Made by a program: the position numbers and the translations under genes | The notes under the pieces: model-generated | Seen by the model: only the letters and a program-made list of their open reading frames with translations | Databases searched by the model: none | Told to the model about the DNA's origin: nothing | Shown: positions 31,715 through 38,437 of the stretch, piece after piece | Position numbering within the stretch: the first letter of the stretch is position 1 | How the letters are laid out: each line of letters starts with the position of its first letter | Source: an uncultured Bacteroidales bacterium | GTDB lineage: Bacteria > Bacteroidota > Bacteroidia > Bacteroidales > P3 | Direction of reading: 5' to 3' | Assembly: GCA_900316235.1 (NCBI GenBank) | Contig: ONCC01000004.1 | Span: forward strand, 1 to 64,000 | Length of the DNA: 64,000 bases

Positions 31715-32317
31715 ATGGACAAAAATCAGTTTATCGACAGGGTGTCGACCCCCGGGCGGTTCACCTCGCAAGATCGCGGATGGCTCAAGGCCATGCTGGC
31801 CAAGTATCCCTATTCTTCAGTGGTAGGTGTGCTGGCGCTATTGGCCGACCATGCTTTCGGCTATGACACTCCCGGCGAACGTCGTGCCGTAGCCCTCTCG
31901 GTATGCAATCCTGCTGTCATCGACGGGCTGCTCTCGGGTGCTACCACGGTGGCTGCCGCCGTGCCCCAGACCCCCGACCCGGGTTTCGACATACTGACGG
32001 AAATCAATACCTTCCAGGAAGTCTCTTTCAAGACCGCTCCCAAAAGCGTTATCTTGTCCAATTTTCTTCAATCAGCCCCCCAAAAAGAGGAAAATGCAGT
32101 GTCGGACGATAGCCGGAAGAGTGATTTCAACGACAAAAAAAGTCTGATGCCAGATGCTTCGTTAGGCACTGAGACTCTTGCTGTTATACTGGAGAAACAG
32201 GGTCGTTACGACAAGGCTTTGGCAATTTATAAGAATTTATTGGTTCATAATCCCGAAAAAAGTAGTATTTTTGCACCCCGAATTGAGAGGCTGACCTCAT
32301 TGATAAATAGTAAATAA
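31715..32317 (+). CDS. Conserved Bacteroidales protein with C-terminal TPR, upstream of secG
   Basis: 200 aa, no signal peptide. The N-terminal half (MDKNQFIDRVSTPGRFTSQD, LLADHAFGYDTP) is a helical region I do not recognise; the C-terminal part (SLGTETLAVILEKQGRYDKALAIYKNL) is a single TPR-like motif. The linker between is Ser/Asp/Lys-rich. It sits 12 bp before secG, so it may be cotranscribed and could relate to secretion, but this is inference from position only. Its last 50 bp contain an apparent promoter for secG. Confidence 0.7.
   Translation: MDKNQFIDRVSTPGRFTSQDRGWLKAMLAKYPYSSVVGVLALLADHAFGYDTPGERRAVALSVCNPAVIDGLLSGATTVAAAVPQTPDPGFDILTEINTFQEVSFKTAPKSVILSNFLQSAPQKEENAVSDDSRKSDFNDKKSLMPDASLGTETLAVILEKQGRYDKALAIYKNLLVHNPEKSSIFAPRIERLTSLINSK
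32266..32273 (+). promoter_or_regulatory. Internal -7 element for secG
   Basis: TATTTTTG lies inside the 3' end of the TPR-like gene; transcription from it would start near 32280, about 50 nt before the secG ATG. Confidence 0.5.
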
Positions 32318-32329
32318 ATTAAAAAAAAT

Positions 32330-32674
32330 ATGCTGTATAACATCATCGTAATCCTGATTATCATCATTTGCGTGTTGCTCGCATTGGTTGTGCTTGTCCA
32401 GAATTCCAAGGGCGGTGGTCTTGCTGCCAATTTCTCCGCTCCCACCCAGGTGATGGGTGTGCGCCAGACGGCTGATTTCCTGGAGAAGGCTACCTGGTGG
32501 CTCGCCGGCCTCCTCATTGCTCTCAGTTTGTTGGCCACTATCAGTATCCATCGTGGCCAGGTCTCCGATCCTCTTCAGTCTGAGGTGAAGGTTGCCGACT
32601 ACACCCCCGTGCAGCAGGCTCCCGCAGCCCCCGCCGCTGTGCCCACCGCTGTTCCTGAGGCCGACCAGCAGTAA
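32330..32674 (+). CDS. secG: Preprotein translocase subunit SecG
   Basis: 114 aa with two membrane helices (residues about 3-22 and 55-75) and the conserved cytoplasmic loop LVQNSKGGGLAANFS, the SecG hallmark. The C-terminal tail is Pro/Ala-rich (APAAPAAVPTAVPEA). SecG stabilises the SecYEG channel. The RecD-like helicase gene starts 3 bp later. Confidence 0.93.
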   Translation: MLYNIIVILIIIICVLLALVVLVQNSKGGGLAANFSAPTQVMGVRQTADFLEKATWWLAGLLIALSLLATISIHRGQVSDPLQSEVKVADYTPVQQAPAAPAAVPTAVPEADQQ

Positions 32675-32677
32675 ACT

Positions 32678-34117
32678 GTGGCTAATACAGGCTTCGAGCC
32701 GATTGTTCAAAAACTGATTTTATCCCACTTTCCACACAATCCTACGTGTGGTCAGTGGGATACTTGTGCCGCCATGGCTCGCTTCCTCTATGATGGCGAC
32801 CCACGCTCGGCTTTCTTGTTGAAAGGCTACGCCGGTACGGGCAAAACCTCGTTGGTCTCTGCCCTCATCCAGACGCTCCCCGCGCTACGCGTCAACGCCC
32901 AGTTGCTGGCGCCCACGGGTCGTGCCGCCAAGGTTATCTCTTCTTATGCCGGCCGTCAGGCCTATACTATCCATAAGAAAATCTATATGACCGTCACCGA
33001 CTCCACTGGTATCGTCCGAACGGTCAGGGCTGTCAACAAGCATGCCTACACTTTGTTTATTGTCGACGAGGCTTCGATGATAGGCCTGGAGCCCAGCACC
33101 TCCCGCCAGAGTCTGCTGGAAGATCTCATCGATTATGTCTACGATGGCAACCATTGCCGGCTGATGCTCATAGGCGACAGCGCCCAGCTACCTCCCGTCG
33201 GGCAGCGCGAGAGCCCTGCACTTGATGAGCGCTATCTGGCCTCTGCTTTTTCGCTTAACATCTTTTCCGCCGAACTCACCGAGGTAGTACGACAGAAGCA
33301 GCTCTCGGGTATCCTTTCCGGTGCCACGGCTTTACGTTCGCAGATTGTCTCCCTCCCGGGAGACAGTGAGGCTTCGTTCCCCTTGTTCTTCCCCAATGGG
33401 AACGATGTCATTCGCCTCTCGGGGGAGGATCTCATGGAGACCCTCTACCGCGAATATGGCGACTTCTCTCTCGACCAGGTGGTGGTCATTTGCCGCTCCA
33501 ACAAACGCGCCAACCTCTTCAACCAGGGGGTGCGCAACAGCGTCCTGTTCCGCGAAGAGGAGGTCAACGCCGGCGACTATCTGATGGTGGTGAAGAATAA
33601 CTACTACTGGCTCGACGAGGAGAGTACCATCGGTTTTATCGCCAATGGTGATATTGTTGAGGTGTTGAGTGTACGTAATGTGCAGGAACTCTATGGCTTC
33701 CGCTTTGCCGATGCCACGGTGCGCTTCGTCGATTATCCCGACGAGGAGCCTCGCGACTGCAAACTGCTCCTCTCCACCCTCTATTCCGAGTCGCCCGCAC
33801 TCACCGGCGAAGAGGCCAATACATTATATAATAATGTGATGGAAGATTATGCCGATTTGCCCCACAAGGCCGACCGATTGCGCGAGTTGCGCCAGAATCC
33901 TTATTACAATGCCTTGCAGGTGAAGTTCGCCTATGCGCTGACATGCCATAAAACTCAGGGTGGCCAGTGGCGCACGGTTATCGTCGACCAGGGTTTCCTG
34001 CCGCCCGACATGAAACTCGACCGCGAATACCTACGGTGGCTGTATACCGCTTTCACGCGAGCCACCGATCGTGTCTATCTCTTGAATTTTGAATCCCGCT
34101 TTTTTGCCGAGAACTAA
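32678..34117 (+). CDS. RecD-like superfamily 1B DNA helicase
   Basis: 479 aa. Walker A GYAGTGKTS (50-58), LLAPTGRAAKV, Walker B FIVDEASM, GDSAQLPPVG, and near the C-terminus ALTCHKTQGGQW with YTAFTRATD, the order found in RecD2/Dda-type 5'-3' helicases. It lacks the long N-terminal region of RecD2. The likely start is GTG 32678, directly after the secG stop; no in-frame ATG precedes the conserved region. It ends 4 bp inside the convergent acyltransferase gene. Confidence 0.88.
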   Translation: MANTGFEPIVQKLILSHFPHNPTCGQWDTCAAMARFLYDGDPRSAFLLKGYAGTGKTSLVSALIQTLPALRVNAQLLAPTGRAAKVISSYAGRQAYTIHKKIYMTVTDSTGIVRTVRAVNKHAYTLFIVDEASMIGLEPSTSRQSLLEDLIDYVYDGNHCRLMLIGDSAQLPPVGQRESPALDERYLASAFSLNIFSAELTEVVRQKQLSGILSGATALRSQIVSLPGDSEASFPLFFPNGNDVIRLSGEDLMETLYREYGDFSLDQVVVICRSNKRANLFNQGVRNSVLFREEEVNAGDYLMVVKNNYYWLDEESTIGFIANGDIVEVLSVRNVQELYGFRFADATVRFVDYPDEEPRDCKLLLSTLYSESPALTGEEANTLYNNVMEDYADLPHKADRLRELRQNPYYNALQVKFAYALTCHKTQGGQWRTVIVDQGFLPPDMKLDREYLRWLYTAFTRATDRVYLLNFESRFFAEN

Positions 34118-35229
34118 CTCTCTTTCTGCTGGGAGAGGACGGGATTGGCATACATCTCCAGGAAGATGCGACGGCAGTCGCCTTCCGGCAGCTGGTTCAT
34201 GCGTTGCAGGAACTGGTTCTTCACCTCGGCCGAATAGTGGTGGCGGTGCTGGTTGGTGTCCGTCAGCATGTCGTAGGCCAGATAGTTAGTAGGCATCAGC
34301 TTGTAGAGCTTCTGGATGCGGCGGTCGAGGACGGCGGCCACATGGTCGGCTAGGTCCTTTTCGCCGTCGGCTTTTTCACTGCATATTTCAGCGGTGGTGA
34401 GGGGCTTCCCTATGGAGAGGTGGATATGCCCCTTAGGACCTATGATGCCGGTGGTTACACTGTTGGTGTCCTCGCCTTCCACTTTTTGGTAACCGCCATG
34501 AGCCTTGTGGTAGAGCTCGTTGGCCTTCATCAGGTCGCAAGGGTCCCATTCGTAGGAGATGGCCACGGGGACGATATTGAGGTCGGCAAGTCCCTGTTCG
34601 GCAGGCTTTCTGCTACCGAGGGTGAGCATCTTGATGATGGCAGGTGCCGTGGAGTCGATGCCGTCTTTGCTGCGACCGTTCTTTTGGGCTATCCAGACAG
34701 ACTGGTGCTGGTCGACAATGAGGTGGTGGATGTATTGCGAGAGGTGTTGCAGGCTGCGGTAGAAAGCCATGGGATTGCCGCCGCGCTCCATCTGCACCAG
34801 TTTGTTGCTCAGGTAGAGATCGCGCATCAAAGGGGTCTCCAACAGGTTGTTGCCGAAGATAATATAGGAGGTCTTGCGCTGGCGCTCGATGAGAATCATC
34901 TGCAGCAGGAAGGCGTCGAGGGTGATGTCGCGGTGGTTGGAGACGTATAGGCAGGGTTTGTCGCGCCGCAGGTAGTCGAAGCCCGAGTAGTCGAATCCTT
35001 GCGAGGTGGTCTTTACCACGCGGCAGATGGCGTCATACATGAATGTGGTTTGCAGCTCTTCAACACTCTTCACGTTCTTCAGTCTTTTCATCGACTCCTC
35101 GGCGGGAATCTGAGGGTAGATGAACCGGAGAATCTGAGGGATGAGTTCCCATTGTGTGATGCGCTCGAGGGCGGCGGGGAGCTCACTGTCGTAGTAGGGG
35201 CGTATGTCGTCGAAGGAAGTATTGTCCAT
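34114..35229 (-). CDS. 1-acylglycerol-3-phosphate acyltransferase-like protein
   Basis: 371 aa. The acyltransferase core shows YVSNHRDITLDAF (His/Asp catalytic block), a GNN region and LVQMERGGNP, with a longer C-terminal part than PlsC. No membrane helix is evident. This Bacteroidota group is usually annotated as acyltransferase or glycerol acyltransferase. Standing directly downstream of gpsA (2-bp gap), it probably uses the glycerol-3-phosphate made by that enzyme to start phospholipid synthesis; that link is inference from the operon. Confidence 0.8.
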   Translation of the reverse strand: MDNTSFDDIRPYYDSELPAALERITQWELIPQILRFIYPQIPAEESMKRLKNVKSVEELQTTFMYDAICRVVKTTSQGFDYSGFDYLRRDKPCLYVSNHRDITLDAFLLQMILIERQRKTSYIIFGNNLLETPLMRDLYLSNKLVQMERGGNPMAFYRSLQHLSQYIHHLIVDQHQSVWIAQKNGRSKDGIDSTAPAIIKMLTLGSRKPAEQGLADLNIVPVAISYEWDPCDLMKANELYHKAHGGYQKVEGEDTNSVTTGIIGPKGHIHLSIGKPLTTAEICSEKADGEKDLADHVAAVLDRRIQKLYKLMPTNYLAYDMLTDTNQHRHHYSAEVKNQFLQRMNQLPEGDCRRIFLEMYANPVLSQQKES

Positions 35230-35231
35230 GT

Positions 35232-36224
35232 TTAGAAGATGTTGTCTATGAGGAAGTCAATCTCAGTTTTGGGGTCTGCGTTGTCATAGAGGATGCGGTA
35301 AACGGCTTCCACAATAGGCATGTCGTCGCATTTGCCGGTCATGATGCCCAGTTCGTGGTAGTTCTTGGCCGAGAAATAGCCTTCAGCAATCATGCCCATC
35401 TCGGTAAAGATATCCTCCAATTTCTTTCCTTTGGCGATTTCCTCGCCTAGACGGCGGTTGCGGCTGTGCTTCGACCAGCAGGTTACCATCAAGTCTCCCA
35501 TATACCATGCCTCGGTGATGGAGGAGGGTTTGGGCTCATAGAAACGGGTGAGTTTGTCGAGCTCACGGGCGGCGGCAGTGACCATCACGGCGTTGAGATT
35601 GTCGCCGTAGCCAAGCCCCTGGCAGATGCCGGCGGCGATGGCGTAGACATTCTTGATGAGGCCTACGCGCTCAACCAACTGGATGTCGGAGGTGTGGGTG
35701 GTGTGGAGGTAGGGGCAGCGCATCATTTGTTCCACCTCGATGGCCAGCGACGGGCTGTTCGATGCCATGGTGAGGAATGTCGGACGGCCGTTCGAGGCCT
35801 CCTCAGCGTGCGTCGGACCGCTGATGACGCAGATGTCGTTCTTTTTGATTTTGAAGCTGTTCTCGAGATATACGGAGACGCTGGTGTGTGCGTCGGGGAT
35901 GATGCCTTTGATGGCCGAAATGAATTTTTTGCCCTTATAGGCAGCCTTGGGGAGGGTTTTGAGGACATCGGCGATATAGGCCGAAGGGATGACCAGAAAG
36001 AGGTAGTCGCTTTCGCCCACCACCTCGGCGAGGTCGCCGCTGAGGTTGATTCGTGATTTGTCGAACTGGATGGATGGCAGGTACTTAGGGTTGCGTCCGT
36101 CGCGTGCCAGTCCCTTGCGGACATTGTCGCTTCTCACCCACCAGTTAATCTTCCGGTCTTCCTGTTCAAGCAGTATTTTGACAATTGCAGTGGCCCATGT
36201 GCCACTTCCAATTACTCCTATCAT
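35232..36224 (-). CDS. gpsA: NAD(P)H-dependent glycerol-3-phosphate dehydrogenase
   Basis: 330 aa. Rossmann motif GSGTWATA near the N-terminus, FISAIKGI and ISGPTHAEE in the middle, catalytic-domain segment VGLIKNVYAIAAGI and the substrate-binding LMVTCWSKHSRNRRLG. It makes sn-glycerol-3-phosphate for phospholipids. First gene of an operon with the acyltransferase; -7 element at 36284-36291. Confidence 0.95.
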   Translation of the reverse strand: MIGVIGSGTWATAIVKILLEQEDRKINWWVRSDNVRKGLARDGRNPKYLPSIQFDKSRINLSGDLAEVVGESDYLFLVIPSAYIADVLKTLPKAAYKGKKFISAIKGIIPDAHTSVSVYLENSFKIKKNDICVISGPTHAEEASNGRPTFLTMASNSPSLAIEVEQMMRCPYLHTTHTSDIQLVERVGLIKNVYAIAAGICQGLGYGDNLNAVMVTAAARELDKLTRFYEPKPSSITEAWYMGDLMVTCWSKHSRNRRLGEEIAKGKKLEDIFTEMGMIAEGYFSAKNYHELGIMTGKCDDMPIVEAVYRILYDNADPKTEIDFLIDNIF

Positions 36225-36283
36225 TTCTATATATAATTGTTATACAATAGTATATAGCTATTGTGTGCTTTAGGTTTAAAGTG

Positions 36284-36291
36284 CAAAAATA
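36284..36291 (-). promoter_or_regulatory. -7 element for gpsA
   Basis: Minus strand TATTTTTG matches TAnnTTTG; leader of about 55 nt to the ATG at 36224. Confidence 0.6.
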
Positions 36292-36378
36292 CAATTTTTT
36301 TTAATAATAAATAACATATTTTTGTTAAAATCCGTTAACATTATCTGGCGGACGGCTTCTTACGCGGTTGTTTAAAAC

Positions 36379-36455
36379 ACCCTACCATGACCCTACCAAC
36401 ACCCTACCAACTCCTACCATGGTAGGAGTTGGTAGGGTGTTGGTAGGGAGATAAT
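36379..36455. repeat. Period-11 perfect palindromic array, intergenic (CCTACC family, copy 2)
   Basis: Seven 11-bp units: ACCCTACCATG, ACCCTACCAAC twice, TCCTACCATGG, TAGGAGTTGGT, AGGGTGTTGGT, AGGGAGATAAT. Bases 36391-36419 and 36420-36448 are perfect 29-bp inverted arms with no spacer. It occupies the middle of the 384-bp gap 36225-36608 between gpsA and hup, which also holds the gpsA promoter and the hup terminator. It shares CCTACC and GGTAGG words with arrays at 22566-22664 and 63522-63598. Confidence 0.92.
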
Positions 36456-36552
36456 AGGTACTTGTAGGCTTGTGTGTCAGTTGTTTATGCTGATTTCTGA
36501 CGGCTGCGCCCGTTTTGGTTAATTTATGTTAATTTTATAAGATTGGAAAAAG

Positions 36553-36584
36553 AAAAACGGACCGAAAAATCGGTCCGTTTTTTT
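36553..36584 (-). terminator. Terminator after hup
   Basis: AAAAACGGACCG pairs with CGGTCCGTTTTT around a 6-nt loop, with A and T runs on both sides. It lies 25 bp beyond the hup stop codon. Confidence 0.9.
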
Positions 36585-36608
36585 CAATAATTTTCAGTTT
36601 GGAACAAA

Positions 36609-36872
36609 CTATTTGAGGAGTTTGCTGCCAGCTTTGAATTTGGCCACCTTCTTGGCGGGCACTTTGACGGCCTTGCCGGTGCGGGGGTTCTTGGCGGTGC
36701 GGGCTTTACGCTTGGCAACGCTGAAGGTACCGAAACCGATAAGGGTCACTTTTTCGCCTTTTCTCAGCTGCTCCTGGATGCTGTCGAAGCAAGCAGTCAT
36801 AGCCTGTTTGGCGGCCACTTTGGTCATGCCGGTTTTGGCGGCGATTGCATTAACAAGTTCGGTTTTGTTCAT
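36609..36872 (-). CDS. hup: HU-family DNA-binding protein
   Basis: 87-aa nucleoid protein: MNKTELVNAIAAKTGMTK, the GFGTFSVAKRKART strand and PRTGKAVKVPAKKVAKFKAG, the HU/IHF signature with the Pro at the DNA-intercalating arm tip. HU bends DNA and binds cruciforms and hairpins; two large palindromic arrays lie within 27 kb, but no specific link is shown. Monocistronic, with -7 element TACATTTG at 36921-36928 and terminator. Confidence 0.97.
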   Translation of the reverse strand: MNKTELVNAIAAKTGMTKVAAKQAMTACFDSIQEQLRKGEKVTLIGFGTFSVAKRKARTAKNPRTGKAVKVPAKKVAKFKAGSKLLK

Positions 36873-36920
36873 AATGATTTGTGTTTAAGGGTTTAAAAAA
36901 ATATTTGTTTCTTTACGCTG

Positions 36921-36928
36921 CAAATGTA
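36921..36928 (-). promoter_or_regulatory. -7 element for hup
   Basis: Minus strand TACATTTG matches TAnnTTTG; leader of about 42 nt before the hup ATG. Confidence 0.65.
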
Positions 36929-36996
36929 TGAATTTTTTTTAATATGAAACAAATTTTTTTTTGATTTTTTTTGAAAAAAAATTTTAATATTTTGTA

Positions 36997-37929
36997 TTAC
37001 CCTAATTTCCAGTCTGTTAATTTGTTTCCTCGGAGAAAATCTTCGACGGAATTTTTTCGTTTCCCGCTCATTTGCAGGCTAATAATCTGCAGAAATCCGT
37101 CGCTCACACCGATTTTTAGTACCTTTTTTTCATCACATATCAGTGTTTTTGGGCTACCTGAAGGGTCTTCGACGGCTATGGCATCGAAGATTTTGAAGAG
37201 CACTTTTTCGCCCTGCGGGTTGATGAAGGTAAGAAGGGCGGCGGGGTAGGGGGAGAGACCTCTGATGAAGTCGACGACCTGTCGTGCGGGGCGGTTGAAA
37301 TCAATGAAGCAGTCATCTTTGAAAATCTTGGGTGCCGCCGTGGGGGTTCCTTCCTGTGGGCGTGGGGTCAGGGTACCTGCCTCGATGCCATCGAGGGTCT
37401 TCACCACCAATTCGCGGCCCATGGCGGCAAGACGGTCGTGGAGGGTGCCAGCGTTGTCGTTGGGGGTGATAGGGGTCTCGGCCTGAAGAAGGATTTTCCC
37501 CTCGTCTATCTGATGGTTCAGAAGGAATGTGGTGACCCCTGTCATGGTGTCGCCGTTGATGATGGCGTGGTTGATGGGCGCGGCTCCGCGGTAGCGTGGC
37601 AGCAGCGAGGCGTGAAGGTTGAAAGTACCGTGGGGTGGCATGTTCCATACCGCCTCGGGGAGCATGCGGAAGGCTACGACGACAAACATGTCGGCCTGGA
37701 AGGCCTTCAGCTGCTCGAGGAATTGCGGGTCGCGCAGTTTCTCGGGCTGGAACAGGGGCAGGTCGTGGTCGAGGGCATATTGTTTGACGGGACTATAGAC
37801 TACCTTTTGTCCGCGGCCGGCCTGGCGGTCGGGAACGGTGACGACAGCCGCCACCTCGTGGTGGCTCTGCATGATGGCATCGAGGCTCTCGACAGCGAAG
37901 TCGGGGGTGCCGAAATAGACTATTTTCAT
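36997..37929 (-). CDS. fmt: Methionyl-tRNA formyltransferase
   Basis: 310 aa. N-terminal formyltransferase domain with YFGTPDFAVESL, the folate-binding HASLLPRYRGAAPIN and catalytic HQIDEGKIL, followed by the C-terminal tRNA-binding domain (FRGLSPYPAALL). It formylates initiator Met-tRNA. It follows ribH by 3 bp on the same strand; the two are likely cotranscribed. Confidence 0.96.
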   Translation of the reverse strand: MKIVYFGTPDFAVESLDAIMQSHHEVAAVVTVPDRQAGRGQKVVYSPVKQYALDHDLPLFQPEKLRDPQFLEQLKAFQADMFVVVAFRMLPEAVWNMPPHGTFNLHASLLPRYRGAAPINHAIINGDTMTGVTTFLLNHQIDEGKILLQAETPITPNDNAGTLHDRLAAMGRELVVKTLDGIEAGTLTPRPQEGTPTAAPKIFKDDCFIDFNRPARQVVDFIRGLSPYPAALLTFINPQGEKVLFKIFDAIAVEDPSGSPKTLICDEKKVLKIGVSDGFLQIISLQMSGKRKNSVEDFLRGNKLTDWKLG

Positions 37930-37932
37930 GAC

Positions 37933-38418
37933 TTAGGCTACGGATTCTTTGAAGGCGAGCATCTTGAGGGCGGTAACGGCGCCTTCGACACCCTTATTGC
38001 CATGTTTGCCGCCGGCACGGTCGAGGGCCTGCTGCATGGTGTCGGTGGTGAGGACGCTGAAGATGACGGGGCATTCGTGCTTGATGGCTACATTGGTGAT
38101 GCCCTGGGAGACAGCCTGGCATATGAACTCGAAGTGGCGGGTCTCGCCCTGGATGACGCAGCCGATGCAGATGACGGCATCGGGATATTGTGAGTCAAGC
38201 ATGATGTCGGCGGCCGAGGAGAGCTCGAATGTGCCGGGGACACGTCTCACGATGAGGTTCTCCTCTTTGACTCCATGTTCGAGGAGGGTGTCGACGGCTC
38301 CTTTGAGGAGGGCGTCGGTGACTTCGGAGTTCCATTCCGCGGCGATAACGCCGATGTGGTAGTTGCTTCCGTCGGGCACGGCCGTGGGGTCGTAGTCGGA
38401 GAGGTTGGTCTTTTTCAT
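37933..38418 (-). CDS. ribH: 6,7-dimethyl-8-ribityllumazine synthase
   Basis: 161 aa; riboflavin pathway enzyme forming an icosahedral or pentameric shell. Conserved blocks: IGVIAAEWNSEVTDALLKGA, RRVPGTFELSSAA, CIGCVIQGETRHFEFIC, PVIFSVLTTDTMQQAL, RAGGKHGNKG. The ATG at 38416-38418 gives the normal length; the open frame extends upstream but without homology. The preceding gene is the rpoN-M23 fusion, whose stop lies 19 bp upstream. Confidence 0.95.
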   Translation of the reverse strand: MKKTNLSDYDPTAVPDGSNYHIGVIAAEWNSEVTDALLKGAVDTLLEHGVKEENLIVRRVPGTFELSSAADIMLDSQYPDAVICIGCVIQGETRHFEFICQAVSQGITNVAIKHECPVIFSVLTTDTMQQALDRAGGKHGNKGVEGAVTALKMLAFKESVA

Positions 38419-38437
38419 TATAAATAATATATGTGAA

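Noticed and set aside
33821..33837. AT-rich inverted repeat (ACATTAT/ATAATGT) in the RecD-like helicase as another element
   Set aside because: It is short (7-bp arms), has no tandem period, and encodes ordinary helicase residues.
36379..36455. Simple transcription terminator for gpsA or hup
   Set aside because: The 58-bp palindrome lies upstream of gpsA (not downstream), lacks a T-run, and hup already has its own terminator at 36553-36584.
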